A DNA stretch of 64,000 bases from Flavobacterium laiguense (GCF_003097655.1 NZ_QCZH01000014.1:1-64000), one strand, 5' to 3'. Positions 15,751 to 26,348 are shown, counted from the stretch's first letter. Translations and numbers: made by a program. The notes: generated by a model not told the origin, from the letters alone.

Positions 15751-16728
15751 TTAATAATTCCACATATCGTGTTCAAAATCACGAATTTTAGTTTTAATTC
15801 TGTCTGATTCAATCAACTGATTCAATGCATTTTCGTTTATGTACTCCGTAATTAAACGGTCTCCATATACATTTTCTTCTTTATAGATTGTTCCTCCAAA
15901 TTGTCTTGAATCCAAAATTCTGTCAAATGAAACAGGCATAGCTGAATTTTTCTCATTAAAAGCATAATAATCATGTAAATAATCACGAACAGAAGGGTAA
16001 AAAATCCAAAATAAATCAATGTAATCTGGATTATCTGAGCCTACCTCTCTTGCTTCAGGAGCTACAGGACAAATACCCAATAAACGATATTTCAATTCAG
16101 ATTGTCGTTTATCAAAATACCAATACCCTTTCAATCTATAACCTGTAATATCTTGAGCCGTAAGTTCTCTTCTGTCAACAAATTGAGGGTCTAAAACTCT
16201 AGCTGGAGCCGCAGGAACAACCACTTGTACTCTTTTACCTTTTACGGTTTTATAGGTAGTTGTTTCTTTAGGATAATAGGCATCACGATTCGCATTTACT
16301 TCTTCTCTACCCGCATTTGTGGTATCAATATAAGTAAAAGAACTACTCATGTCTTTTAAGGTTTTTTTCGTGTTAAAATAATCATCAGCGTACACTTCTG
16401 TTATTTTATTAGCTTTAATCCCTTTAATTAAAACATCAAACAAAGACCTTCTATCTTTACCAATATTTGTCGAATCAATAGGGAAATAAAGCGGAAAATT
16501 AAATCTCTCGCTCAAGTCCACTAACTCCCAAGTAGTCTTACCCATTAATACATCTCTATCATCTACATAACCATAAGCTAAAGGCTTATCATTATCCAGA
16601 GACACTTGAGACTTAGTTTTCACTCCAATTTGCTCAGGCGTTTTAGCATTAAGCAAATTAGATTGTGCAAATGAAGAAAAACTTCCCGCTACAATTGCAA
16701 TAGCAACAACTAAATTTTTAGTTTTCAT
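15751..16728 (-). CDS. gldN: type IX secretion/gliding protein GldN
   Basis: This 325-aa periplasmic protein with signal peptide (AIAIVAGSFSSFAQ) forms, with GldK, the ring on the inner face of the outer membrane in the type IX secretion system. Diagnostic segments are VDDRDVLMGKTTWELVDLSERFN near residue 55 and FWIFYPSVRDYLHDYYAFNEKN near 250. It is the last gene of gldK-gldL-gldM-gldN, 47 bases after gldM. The system exports adhesins and enzymes and powers gliding in Flavobacterium. Function rests on synteny plus recognisable sequence. Confidence 0.93.
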   Translation of the reverse strand: MKTKNLVVAIAIVAGSFSSFAQSNLLNAKTPEQIGVKTKSQVSLDNDKPLAYGYVDDRDVLMGKTTWELVDLSERFNFPLYFPIDSTNIGKDRRSLFDVLIKGIKANKITEVYADDYFNTKKTLKDMSSSFTYIDTTNAGREEVNANRDAYYPKETTTYKTVKGKRVQVVVPAAPARVLDPQFVDRRELTAQDITGYRLKGYWYFDKRQSELKYRLLGICPVAPEAREVGSDNPDYIDLFWIFYPSVRDYLHDYYAFNEKNSAMPVSFDRILDSRQFGGTIYKEENVYGDRLITEYINENALNQLIESDRIKTKIRDFEHDMWNY

Positions 16729-16775
16729 CTATATTGTTTTAAGTTATTTAAGTAGTTTAAAAATTAACTTAAATA

Positions 16776-18323
16776 TTATTGTATTTCGTAAATTACTGGG
16801 GCAGTTCTAGAAAGCATAATATCAGAACCTACTAATTTTGTTTTAATATCAGAAATTGTAACTTGATCACCTCTGGTAGCTCTTGCTAATGCAGCATTAC
16901 ATTGTGCATTAACTCTATCCCCTGAAACAATTACTGCAGCTTGACCAGCAACTTTTAATGTAAAACCAACAACGTTTAATTGCACATTAAAATCGAAATC
17001 AGGTAATTTAGCCGAAATTTGAGAAACTTGCAAACGAGACTTTGCCCCTTTAACAATTCCCATTTCTCCACCAATTGCACCAACTGGAGGTGGAATACCT
17101 TTAATTCTGAAAGATTTTCTATCAGAAACTTTAGATCCATCAGGCAATGTTCCTGCAACATTAATCACAACTTCAGAACCTTGTCCTGGGTTCATATTAT
17201 AACTACCTGCTTTACCAGCAGAACTCAAACCTGGAGCAGAAGCAGAAATTTTATCAGATGAAACACCCGCAAAGGTAATAGTCATAGGATTCACAACCCC
17301 TCTATAAACCACATTCATTTTATCTGCAGAAATAGTAGCCGAATTTGGTCTCGGCACAACTACATAGCTCCCTTTAATTGGGATAGGCACTGGCTTACCA
17401 TCCTCCATAAAAGTAAAACTACCCTTAATCTCATGTTCACCAACATTTCCAGCTCCTATACTGAAGGAAGCTTGTCCATTTTCAATTTTAGTAGAACCCC
17501 CACTTACTGACACAGCCGTAGGAACAGTACTTTTATCAAAACGCCCTAGATAAACAGTACCTCTTACTGCTTCACCAGTAAAAAAGGCTGACTTTTCAGG
17601 AACAACGATAGCGGTGTAATTTTTCATAGAAGCCGCCTTAACAGCTGTATTACCCGTCAATGCATTAAAAACATTTGTTTCTATTCCTTTAATATCATTT
17701 TGAACAGCAGTCAATTTAGCAACCGATGCAATCAAAGGAAAATGCTTAAAATGATAATCCAAATAAATTTTCGAAACGCCTTCTTTATCAATTACATTTT
17801 TAGTTTCTAATTTTCCATTAATTTCAGCAACTATGTCACTATACTTAGGATCTTTACCTAAAGCTGCTACCATACCCGCTTTATAAGCTTCTATTGAAGC
17901 CATGATGTCCTTCCCTTTTGCTGACAAACCATCACCAGAAAACCAACTTTCATCTAGTTTACCTGAAGCATCCATTGATTCATAAGGCAATTTACCGTCT
18001 TTTTCTTTTTCAATACCTTTTGTAAGATCATTTTTCAAAGAACCTATTTTGTCATAAAAAATTTTAGTCAATTCAGAAACCTTTACTGCAATATCTCTGG
18101 GAGCAGCATATTGTTCCGGTTTATCTTGTGCTTTAGACTGTAAATCAGCTAAAATTGCTTCATTGGAGTCTAATGCCAATGAATTTACTTTCTCAAATTT
18201 TTCATTCATCAAACCAAAAGCAGATAACACTTCTTTTGACATATTTAATGCTAACATTGCGATAAAAACCAAATACATTAGGTTTATCATCTTCTGCCTA
18301 GGGGTTAATTTTCCTCCTGCCAT
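16776..18323 (-). CDS. gldM: type IX secretion motor protein GldM
   Basis: The 515-aa protein has a short cytoplasmic start (MAGGKLTPRQKMINLMY), one membrane helix (LVFIAMLALNM) and a large periplasmic part of stacked beta domains after a helical domain (about 50-225). With GldL it forms the proton-driven rotary motor that powers type IX secretion and gliding. The end RTAPVIYEIQ is typical. The gene follows gldL after 52 bases in the gldKLMN operon. Confidence 0.95.
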   Translation of the reverse strand: MAGGKLTPRQKMINLMYLVFIAMLALNMSKEVLSAFGLMNEKFEKVNSLALDSNEAILADLQSKAQDKPEQYAAPRDIAVKVSELTKIFYDKIGSLKNDLTKGIEKEKDGKLPYESMDASGKLDESWFSGDGLSAKGKDIMASIEAYKAGMVAALGKDPKYSDIVAEINGKLETKNVIDKEGVSKIYLDYHFKHFPLIASVAKLTAVQNDIKGIETNVFNALTGNTAVKAASMKNYTAIVVPEKSAFFTGEAVRGTVYLGRFDKSTVPTAVSVSGGSTKIENGQASFSIGAGNVGEHEIKGSFTFMEDGKPVPIPIKGSYVVVPRPNSATISADKMNVVYRGVVNPMTITFAGVSSDKISASAPGLSSAGKAGSYNMNPGQGSEVVINVAGTLPDGSKVSDRKSFRIKGIPPPVGAIGGEMGIVKGAKSRLQVSQISAKLPDFDFNVQLNVVGFTLKVAGQAAVIVSGDRVNAQCNAALARATRGDQVTISDIKTKLVGSDIMLSRTAPVIYEIQ

Positions 18324-18375
18324 TTTATTTTAATTAGTTTGTTATTAAATAATAATATTATAGTTAAAAAACTAA

Positions 18376-19008
18376 TTATCCTTTATTACTCATTGCAGAA
18401 AGCATACCACCATAAACATTGTTCAACGAAGCAATATTTGCAGTCATAGATTGCATTTGTTCTTTTAATTTACCAGCATTTTCAGCAATTTCTTTATTTG
18501 CTTCAGCATTTCTTGAAGCACTTTCCAATTGTACTTTGTATAAGCTATTCAAAGATTCCATTTGAGCAGCTGCCATAGAAAGTTCTTCACTATATTTTTT
18601 AGTAGCCGAAATCGAGTCTACAGTTGGAGAAATATTTCTAGAAGCATCTTCGAAATTTTTAATACTATTCCCTAAACTTGCCATCAATGCACCATCGATT
18701 TTCGCTTCTTTAAGCATTGCGTCAAGTTTTGACGAAAGCATACCATCAGCATCATCTGATTCAACTTTTTTAACAGTTGCATTTTTTTCTCCACCTGCTA
18801 ATTCAGGATAAACCAAAGACCAATCCAACTCAGTGTCAACAGGTTCAAATGCAGAAAGAGCAAAAATAAAAGCCTCAGTACAAAGACCAACTATTAATAA
18901 TTCACTTGCTCCTGGATAATGTTGAATTTTAAAAAGCGCTCCAATAATTACTACTGCCGCTCCCATACCATAGGTGAAATTCATTGCTTTTTTGCTCAAT
19001 ATTGCCAT
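18376..19008 (-). CDS. gldL: type IX secretion motor protein GldL
   Basis: This 210-aa inner-membrane protein has two membrane helices near the N-terminus (about 11-27 and 36-54). The glutamate proposed to carry protons lies in the second, in VGLCTEAFIFALSAFEP. The cytoplasmic part is a coiled coil (QMESLNSLYKVQLESASRNAE). It builds the stator-like ring around the GldM dimer. The operon position between gldK and gldM confirms the call. Confidence 0.95.
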   Translation of the reverse strand: MAILSKKAMNFTYGMGAAVVIIGALFKIQHYPGASELLIVGLCTEAFIFALSAFEPVDTELDWSLVYPELAGGEKNATVKKVESDDADGMLSSKLDAMLKEAKIDGALMASLGNSIKNFEDASRNISPTVDSISATKKYSEELSMAAAQMESLNSLYKVQLESASRNAEANKEIAENAGKLKEQMQSMTANIASLNNVYGGMLSAMSNKG

Positions 19009-19063
19009 TTTTTAAAATTTTAAAGTTAATTTATAGGTTATTTTTATTTAATTGGGTTTGTTT

Positions 19064-20464
19064 TTATTTTTTACTTTTACCGGTCGTTTGAGTCCCCATA
19101 TAATCTTGAACTGTTCTAAAACCAATATAACTTCTGGCTGAATCTGCATATTCAAAAGCTCTAGTACTCACTTGAAGAAAGTAAGAAACATCCTTCCAAG
19201 AACCGCCGCGAACAACTTTACGTTTGTTTGAATTATCAATGATTGCAGGATTCATGGTCGAAACAAATTCATATGAATTTGCATCATATGCTGAATCAGT
19301 CCATTCAGAAACATTACCTGCCATGTTATACAAATTATAACCATTTACCTCATAAGACTTAGCCTCTACGGTATATAAAGCCTCATCTGCAGCATAATCA
19401 CCTCTATTAGGTTTGAAATTTGCCAAGAAACAGCCTCTATCACTTTTTGTGTAAGGACCACCCCAAGGGAAACTTGCAGATTCAAGACCTCCTCTGGCTG
19501 CATATTCCCACTCAGCTTCAGTAGGTAATCTAAAAGCATTTACATTGTCTATGTGTTTCTTTTTTGATTTGATATAACTATTTTTATTCAATGTTCTCCA
19601 TTCACAAAAAGCCTTAGCTTGACTCCAGGTAACACCCACTACTGGATAATCACCGTAAGCTTTATGCCAAAAATAATCATTGTGCATAGGCTCATTGTAC
19701 GAATAAGCAAAATCTTTAATCCATACTGTAGTATCAGGATAAATTTTAACCTCTTCAGTTCTGATAAAATCTTGTCTCTTACCTACTTTGGCTTTTGCCG
19801 CGGCTTGAATATCCATCCAAGTATAATGGAATTTAAGTTTATTCACATCAATAGTTCTTAATCCATTGTAAGATGCTTCTAAAGGCAAATACATAGAATC
19901 CATAACCTCAACATAAAATTCATCAGGATACTTTTTGGTATCATTAATCAATTTAACTTTTCGGTTTAATCTTTTATAAGCATTAGGATCTTTATCAGTT
20001 CCTATACTATAATAGTTGTCATACATATATTTATCATATGCAGACATCTTTTCTGGATCTGAATTATTAAAAGCAAAATCTCCAATACTACCGGTATTCT
20101 TTCCTTTAGTATTTTCCGCCGCAGTATTCTGACCACTTTCTTCTGCCAAAATTGCCAAACGGAAACGAATTGTCGAATCTTTTACCCATTCTACAAATTG
20201 ACGATACTCACTATTAGTAATCTCTGTCTCATCCATGTAGAAAGCCCTAACTGTAACTGTTTTTGTTGGAGCATCTTCTACATTAGCAAGATCGTCATCA
20301 GATTTACCCATAATAAATGCACCTCCAGGGACTAACGTCATACCATAAGGTTTCTCCGGATGCCATTTTGCTCCTTTTACACCAACCAACTCTCCTTTGT
20401 CGCTTGATCTACCACAGCTAATTAACACTGCTAAAATTGCCGTAAACGCAATGAACTTCTTCAT
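19064..20464 (-). CDS. gldK: type IX secretion lipoprotein GldK
   Basis: The 466-aa lipoprotein has the lipobox AVLISC, with the acylated cysteine at residue 17. The mature part has a formylglycine-generating-enzyme (FGE/sulfatase-modifying) fold: MTLVPGGAFIMGKSDDD, AFYMDETEITNSEYRQFV, RLPTEAEWEYAARGG, NLYNMAGNVSEWTDSAYD and VVRGGSWKD. In this system the fold is structural, making the outer-membrane ring with GldN. It is the first gene of gldKLMN. Confidence 0.95.
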   Translation of the reverse strand: MKKFIAFTAILAVLISCGRSSDKGELVGVKGAKWHPEKPYGMTLVPGGAFIMGKSDDDLANVEDAPTKTVTVRAFYMDETEITNSEYRQFVEWVKDSTIRFRLAILAEESGQNTAAENTKGKNTGSIGDFAFNNSDPEKMSAYDKYMYDNYYSIGTDKDPNAYKRLNRKVKLINDTKKYPDEFYVEVMDSMYLPLEASYNGLRTIDVNKLKFHYTWMDIQAAAKAKVGKRQDFIRTEEVKIYPDTTVWIKDFAYSYNEPMHNDYFWHKAYGDYPVVGVTWSQAKAFCEWRTLNKNSYIKSKKKHIDNVNAFRLPTEAEWEYAARGGLESASFPWGGPYTKSDRGCFLANFKPNRGDYAADEALYTVEAKSYEVNGYNLYNMAGNVSEWTDSAYDANSYEFVSTMNPAIIDNSNKRKVVRGGSWKDVSYFLQVSTRAFEYADSARSYIGFRTVQDYMGTQTTGKSKK

Positions 20465-20712
20465 AAAATTTGGGTTATCTATTCATTATTATTCAGACTG
20501 TAAACCTATTTATTTTTCATATAATAAACAATTCTTTTTTAGTCATTATTTGCAAGACCAAAAGTAATTTTAAAAAACTTAAAAAAAAAATATTTAATCG
20601 CCAATGTGATAAAAATTAACGACAAAAAACATATTTATCATTAATTTGTAAGTTTTTTTTAAAAAAGCAAGGAAATCATTATGAAATTAACAAATCTCCA
20701 AATTTTCAAAAA

Positions 20713-21864
20713 CTAAACAATATTCTTTCTTTGAGCTTTCCACCATCTTTCCGGCATCTCTTGATTACAAGCTGCCAAATACTCCTCATACGAACACGGT
20801 AATAACGTGTTTTTTTTCAGTTTATTGCTACCATTTGAAATAAATGGTATTTCAATCCACCATCTTTCTGTTTTATTACTTTTATAAAAAACAAGATCCT
20901 CTTCTTCTAAAGGAACAATATATTTTAGATAATTTTCTCTACTACCAAAAGGATATTCATTAGATCTGTAATGATACCCTTCTATAAAATACCAAAATAT
21001 TTGCGCAATTATAACTGATTCTTGTTTTGAATCATTGTGATTAAATACACCGAACAAAGACACTTTATCACTTATCCCGGCATACCTTGACAACGAACAG
21101 ATTTCCTTACCATTAAACCCATTTGGATTAAATGACACAAAATTTCCCGAATCTGAAGATTTTACTGAATTTAAATCTATACTTACCATATCTGCATCTC
21201 TAAAAACAGGCTCAGAGATTGAAATATTGTTAGACACCTCGCCCAATCTATATGCGTCAAAAAACAGCTTTTCTATTAAATCTATTTCTTCCTGCGAATT
21301 ATAATAGGTCTGATATCCTATATTACAATAATTAAAAAGATTATTCGGTTCGTTGATAATAATTTTTGTCAAATAAGAGTCTGATGTTATTGCTTCATTT
21401 TCTTTTCCAAAATCAAACTTACTGTCAATAGTCACCAAATTAACCATTTGCTCTAAATCATCGTAAGCTCTATAAAGCGCATAGGTTAGATCTTGAGAAC
21501 CTCCTATCACCAAAGGTATTACCCTTCTCTTTATCAAACCTGAAACTATCTTCTTTACCGCAAAATAAGTGTCGTCTTTAGAATTTCCTGGCAAAACATC
21601 CCCTAAATCGGCAATAGCTGCATTCCAATTTCCAGGAAACATTCCGTATAATTCTTTTCGAACTTCATTCAAATCAACATCCGAAATTGCATTTCTGTCT
21701 CCTCGGTTTTCAAGAACACCAATTATTGCAATATCAATTTTATTTAAATCTGGAACTTGCTCATTAGTATGTAGAACTATTTTACTCCCCAGATGTTGGG
21801 AAGACAATCCTTCTATATAACTTAGAATTTCATTGCTTATTGGCGCTAAAAAATCAAATTCCAT
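20713..21864 (-). CDS. ureohydrolase-like protein with lost metal ligands
   Basis: This 383-aa member of the arginase/agmatinase/formimidoylglutamase superfamily lies between topA and gldK. The fold markers are present, but the three metal motifs are altered. GGDHS is GGSQD (121-125), DAHFD is DSKFD (147-151) and the SxDxD motif reads SIDLN (228-232). So Asp147, Asp151 and Asp230 remain, while both metal-binding histidines and the last aspartate are gone. A working dimanganese site seems unlikely; a structural or regulatory role is possible. The start is 3 bases after the topA stop, so the two are co-transcribed. It is often annotated as formimidoylglutamase. Confidence 0.75.
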   Translation of the reverse strand: MEFDFLAPISNEILSYIEGLSSQHLGSKIVLHTNEQVPDLNKIDIAIIGVLENRGDRNAISDVDLNEVRKELYGMFPGNWNAAIADLGDVLPGNSKDDTYFAVKKIVSGLIKRRVIPLVIGGSQDLTYALYRAYDDLEQMVNLVTIDSKFDFGKENEAITSDSYLTKIIINEPNNLFNYCNIGYQTYYNSQEEIDLIEKLFFDAYRLGEVSNNISISEPVFRDADMVSIDLNSVKSSDSGNFVSFNPNGFNGKEICSLSRYAGISDKVSLFGVFNHNDSKQESVIIAQIFWYFIEGYHYRSNEYPFGSRENYLKYIVPLEEEDLVFYKSNKTERWWIEIPFISNGSNKLKKNTLLPCSYEEYLAACNQEMPERWWKAQRKNIV

Positions 21865-21867
21865 TTT

Positions 21868-24387
21868 TTATTTCTTTTTTGCAACTGCTTTTTTAACAGC
21901 CGGTTTCTTTGCAGTTGTTGCTTTTTTTGCTGGCACCTTCTTAGCTGGTGTTTTCTTGGCAATCATTTCTTGAACTTCTGCTAATGTCAATTTTGTGGCA
22001 TCAACATCTTTACTCAATTCAATTTTAATCTTCCCTTTGGTTATAACCGAACGCCCCCAACGTGCTTTTTCGACCAAAATACCTTCTTCTTCCCAGTTAT
22101 GCAACACTTTATCAATATTCTTTTGCAATTTATCTTCAATCAACGCTTCCACATCCGATTGTGACAAATTATCAAAATCATATTTCTTACTTACATTTAT
22201 AAAAATACCGTTCCATTTGATAAAAGGACCAAAACGACCGGTACCTTTTTGAACTCCTTCTCCTTTATATACAGCAATCGGCGCATCAGCAATTGCTTTG
22301 TCATCGATCAATTTTTGAGCTCGTTCCATGGACACATCCAACGGATCTTCGCCTCTTGGCAAGGAAATAAAAACAGCTCCGTGACGCACATAAGGACCAT
22401 ATCGACCATTACTTACCTCCACTTCTTCGTCTTTATACATTCCTAAGTTTTTAGGAAGTAGAAACAACTTCAAAGTCTCTTCTAATGTAATGTTCCCAAT
22501 ATTTTGATCAGCCATTAAACTAGCAAATTTCTTCTCCTCGTCATCGGCTGCACCAATTTGAGCCATTGGACCAAACTTCCCTAAACGAACAGAAACCGGT
22601 TTTCCAGAAACAGGATCAGTTCCCAAAATTCTTTCTCCACTTTCTCTTTCTGCATTTGCTTCTACGTCTTTTACCGTTGGGTGAAATTGACTGTAGAACT
22701 CTTGCATCATTTTTGTCCATTCTATATTCCCTTCAGCAATTTCATCAAAATCATGCTCTACTTTTGCCGTGAAATTATAATCCAGAATATTACCGAAATT
22801 CTTAACCAAGAAATCAGTAACAATTGTACCAATATCTGTCGGAACCAATTTTCCTTTATCAGAACCAGTGTTCTCTTTAAGTAACTTCTCTCCTACTTCA
22901 CCTGATTGCAAAGTAAGCTGCGTATAATTTCTTTCTTGACCTTCCAGATTTCCTTTCTCAACATAATTTCTGTTAATGATAGTAGAAATCGTTGGCGCAT
23001 AAGTAGACGGACGGCCAATACCCAATTCCTCTAATTTTTTTACCAAAGAAGCTTCTGTATATCTTGCAGCTGCACGAGAATATCTTTCGGTTGCAGTAAT
23101 ATAGTTATTCTGTAATTTTTCATTAACCTTCATGGCAGGCAACATACCTTCTTGCTCTTCTTCATCATCATCGTGACCTTCCAAATACACTTTCAAGAAA
23201 CCTTCAAAAAGTAAAACCTCACCTGAAGCAGCAAAAATTTCACCGTGATTGTTGGCTTCAATTTTCACATTGGTACGTTCCAATTTAGCGTCACTCATTT
23301 GAGAAGCCAAAGTTCTTTTCCAAATCAAATCATACAAGCGCGCTTGATCTCTATCTATATCCACAGTATGACGAGACATATCTGTAGGACGAATGGCTTC
23401 GTGAGCTTCCTGTGCCCCTTTGCTTTTATTTACAAAAGTTCTAGGATTAGAAAACTCCTTACCGTACGATCTAATAATTTCAGCTTGAGCTGCATCCATA
23501 GCATCTTTAGACAAGTTCACACTATCCGTTCTCATATAGGTTATAAGCCCAGCCTCGTATAAACGTTGCGCTAATTGCATGGTGATTCCAACAGGTAAAT
23601 ACAATTTTCTAGCCGCTTCTTGTTGCAAAGTTGAAGTAGTAAAAGGTGCTGTTGGTGATTTTTTGGTAGGTTTTGTTTCTAAATCCGCTACCTTATATAT
23701 AGAACCGATATTTTGTTTCAAGAAATCTTCGGCCTCTTTCTTTGTGTTGAAATTTTTCGGAAGCTTTGCTTTGAAAGACTTTCCGGCTTCGTTTACAAAC
23801 TCTGCAACTACAGAATACGTTGCAACAGCATTAAAATTTTGAATTTCGCGTTCACGTTCTACAATCAAACGAACCGAAACCGATTGCACCCTTCCGGCAG
23901 ACAACCCTCCTTTAATTTTTCTCCAAAGAACAGGAGATAATTCATATCCCACTAATCTATCAAGTACTCTTCGTGCTTGTTGCGCATTAACTAAATTATA
24001 ATCAATTTCTCGTGGATTATCAATCGCTTTTAAAATGGCGTTTTTGGTAATTTCATGAAAAACAATTCGCTTCGTTTTATTTTTATCTAATTTCAATTCT
24101 TCGGCAAGATGCCAAGAAATAGCTTCTCCCTCGCGATCCTCATCACTTGCTAACCAAACCATTTCGGCATTTTTGGCTAAAGTCTTCAACTTGGACACTA
24201 ATGCTTTTTTATCTGATGAAACTTCGTATTTCGGTTTAAATCCATTCTCTACATCTACACCTATTTCTTTAGAAGGCAAGTCGGCAATATGCCCATAACT
24301 TGACTCTACCTGATACTCACTCCCTAGAAATTTTTCGATTGTTTTTGCCTTTGCAGGGGACTCAACTATCACTAAATTCTTTGCCAT
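21868..24387 (-). CDS. topA: DNA topoisomerase I
   Basis: The 839-aa type IA topoisomerase relaxes negative supercoils. It has a Toprim domain (NLVIVESPAKAKTIEKFLGS, then DEDREGEAISWHLAE), the active-site tyrosine in GLITYMRTDSVNLS (about residue 287), and the cleavage/strand-passage domains. Instead of zinc fingers, the C-terminal part has glycine/aromatic repeats of the form RFGPxxxxG (LGKFGPMAQIG, NGRYGPYVRHG, GTGRFGPFIKWN), ending in a Lys/Ala/Pro-rich tail of about 30 residues likely to bind DNA. A TACTTTTG -7 box lies at 24407-24414. Confidence 0.95.
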   Translation of the reverse strand: MAKNLVIVESPAKAKTIEKFLGSEYQVESSYGHIADLPSKEIGVDVENGFKPKYEVSSDKKALVSKLKTLAKNAEMVWLASDEDREGEAISWHLAEELKLDKNKTKRIVFHEITKNAILKAIDNPREIDYNLVNAQQARRVLDRLVGYELSPVLWRKIKGGLSAGRVQSVSVRLIVEREREIQNFNAVATYSVVAEFVNEAGKSFKAKLPKNFNTKKEAEDFLKQNIGSIYKVADLETKPTKKSPTAPFTTSTLQQEAARKLYLPVGITMQLAQRLYEAGLITYMRTDSVNLSKDAMDAAQAEIIRSYGKEFSNPRTFVNKSKGAQEAHEAIRPTDMSRHTVDIDRDQARLYDLIWKRTLASQMSDAKLERTNVKIEANNHGEIFAASGEVLLFEGFLKVYLEGHDDDEEEQEGMLPAMKVNEKLQNNYITATERYSRAAARYTEASLVKKLEELGIGRPSTYAPTISTIINRNYVEKGNLEGQERNYTQLTLQSGEVGEKLLKENTGSDKGKLVPTDIGTIVTDFLVKNFGNILDYNFTAKVEHDFDEIAEGNIEWTKMMQEFYSQFHPTVKDVEANAERESGERILGTDPVSGKPVSVRLGKFGPMAQIGAADDEEKKFASLMADQNIGNITLEETLKLFLLPKNLGMYKDEEVEVSNGRYGPYVRHGAVFISLPRGEDPLDVSMERAQKLIDDKAIADAPIAVYKGEGVQKGTGRFGPFIKWNGIFINVSKKYDFDNLSQSDVEALIEDKLQKNIDKVLHNWEEEGILVEKARWGRSVITKGKIKIELSKDVDATKLTLAEVQEMIAKKTPAKKVPAKKATTAKKPAVKKAVAKKK

Positions 24388-24594
24388 GTTGCTTTTGTTT
24401 GAATCGCAAAAGTAATTTTTTTTTTCAAATATTAACCTTTACTCGTTTTTAAAAGCAATATAAATCGTTAAACAAAGCATTTTTAACAACCTAAGACATG
24501 AGAACTTTATCAAATTATCAACTTCAAAATCACATCCTACTATTTAATTAATTAAATTTACTAATACAAATCTGACCTAAACCTAAAACACCTA

Positions 24595-26178
24595 ATGAAT
24601 CGAATCGAACAGTTAGAAAAACTGAAACAATTACAAATTTGGGACATTATCATTATTGGAGGCGGAGCCAATGGACTTGGCGTGGCTGTCGATGCCGCAA
24701 GCAGAGGATACAAAACCATACTTCTCGAGGCTGTCGATTTTGCAAAAGGAACCTCGAGCCGGAGCACCAAACTAGCCCATGGAGGCGTACGCTACTTAGA
24801 ACAAGGCAACCTCCCCTTGGTCATTGAAGCCTTAAAAGAAAGAGGTTTGATGGAGAAAAACGCAGGACACTTGGTTAAAAATGAATCCTTCATCATTCCG
24901 AATTACAATTGGTGGGGTGGCTATTTTTACACCATTGGATTAAAACTTTACGATTTATTGGCAGGCCGATTAAGCTTGGGGAGTTCTAACTATTTATCTA
25001 AAGAAAAAACACTAAAATTACTTCCTACCATAGAACCTGAAGGACTACAAAGTGGCGTTATCTATCATGACGGTCAATTTGACGATTCGCGACTGGCCAT
25101 TAATCTGGCTCAAACTGCAGTAGAAAAAGGAGCTTGCGTACTCAACCATTTTAAGATTACCCAACTTCTAAAAGACGAAAATAACCAAGTTACCGGAGTA
25201 GTCGCTATTGATGGAGAGTCCCAAAAAGAACATGCAATACAAGGCAAAGCAGTTATTAATGCAACGGGAGTGTTTACCAATGCTATCATGAAAATGAACG
25301 ACACCGTTTATAAAAAACACATTGTTTCCAGTCAGGGAATTCATTTGGTTTTTGACAAATCCTTTTTGCCCGGCGACTACGCCTTAATGATTCCGAAAAC
25401 GAGTGACGGAAGAGTACTCTTTGCGGTTCCTTGGCATGATAAAATTGTCGTGGGCACCACCGATACTTTAGTAAAAAAACCAAGTCTTGAACCTATAGCA
25501 CTCGAAAAAGAAATTGAATTTATACTACAAGCAGCTCAAAAATTCTTAACCAAAAATCCAACCAGAGCCGATGTCTTATCCGTTTTTGCAGGATTAAGAC
25601 CTTTGGCGGCACCCGATAAAAAAGGACAAAGCACCAAAGAAGTTTCCAGAAGCCATAAACTAATTGTTTCCGAAACTGGATTAATTACCATCACTGGCGG
25701 TAAATGGACGACTTATCGAAAAATTGCCGAAGATATTGTTGACAAAGCTATCCTCGTGCATCAATTGCCAAAAAGAAAATGCATCACGAATCATCTTTCC
25801 ATTCATGGAAATAAAAAAAACAGCCCTGCCGACTTAGAAAATCACTTGTACATATATGGTACCGACAGTGCAGCTATTTTGCAGTTACAAGAAAATGAAC
25901 CCGAACTAAAAGAAAAGTTACACCCCGATTATGATTATACCTTAGCCGAAGTTGTCTGGGCCATTCGTTATGAAATGGCTACGACTGTTGAAGATGTCTT
26001 GGCAAGACGTGTGCGATTATTGTTTTTGGATGCCCGTGTTGCAATTGCCTGTTCTAGTAAAGTAGCTCAGCTCCTAGCCAAAGAATTAGGACATGATGAA
26101 GCTTGGATTCAAAATCAACTGGCAGAATTTAAAAGTGTGGCCAATGGGTTTTTATTGAGAGAGTTTCGGGTTTTGTAA
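24595..26178 (+). CDS. glpD: glycerol-3-phosphate dehydrogenase/oxidase
   Basis: This 527-aa FAD enzyme oxidises glycerol-3-phosphate to dihydroxyacetone phosphate, feeding electrons to quinone or oxygen. It has the FAD fold IIIIGGGANGLGVAVDAASR (19-38) and the glpD signature GTSSRSTKLAHGGVRYLE, then GLRPLAAP and ITGGKWTTYRKIAED. The C-terminal DAO_C domain contains WAIRYEMATTVEDVLARRVR. It is a single gene; no glpF or glpK is next to it. Confidence 0.93.
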   Translation: MNRIEQLEKLKQLQIWDIIIIGGGANGLGVAVDAASRGYKTILLEAVDFAKGTSSRSTKLAHGGVRYLEQGNLPLVIEALKERGLMEKNAGHLVKNESFIIPNYNWWGGYFYTIGLKLYDLLAGRLSLGSSNYLSKEKTLKLLPTIEPEGLQSGVIYHDGQFDDSRLAINLAQTAVEKGACVLNHFKITQLLKDENNQVTGVVAIDGESQKEHAIQGKAVINATGVFTNAIMKMNDTVYKKHIVSSQGIHLVFDKSFLPGDYALMIPKTSDGRVLFAVPWHDKIVVGTTDTLVKKPSLEPIALEKEIEFILQAAQKFLTKNPTRADVLSVFAGLRPLAAPDKKGQSTKEVSRSHKLIVSETGLITITGGKWTTYRKIAEDIVDKAILVHQLPKRKCITNHLSIHGNKKNSPADLENHLYIYGTDSAAILQLQENEPELKEKLHPDYDYTLAEVVWAIRYEMATTVEDVLARRVRLLFLDARVAIACSSKVAQLLAKELGHDEAWIQNQLAEFKSVANGFLLREFRVL

Positions 26179-26299
26179 AACAGTAACGGTTTTTGATTTC
26201 AGAAGTCGAAAGTGACAAGTAAACAAGCAACCGCTATCATCTTCCGATAACGATCTAAACTAAAACCCCTTAAATTTTGTTAATTCTTCGGCTGACATC

Positions 26300-26331
26300 T
26301 TGTCATAACGCTTGTATTTACCTTATCTTTG
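26300..26331 (+). promoter_or_regulatory. promoter of miaB
   Basis: TTG at 26300-26302 and TATCTTTG at 26324-26331 are separated by 21 bases, an exact match to the Bacteroidetes promoter pattern. The ATG lies 18 bases after the -7 box. Confidence 0.6.
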
Positions 26332-26348
26332 CGCTTTGAAAATGCCCT

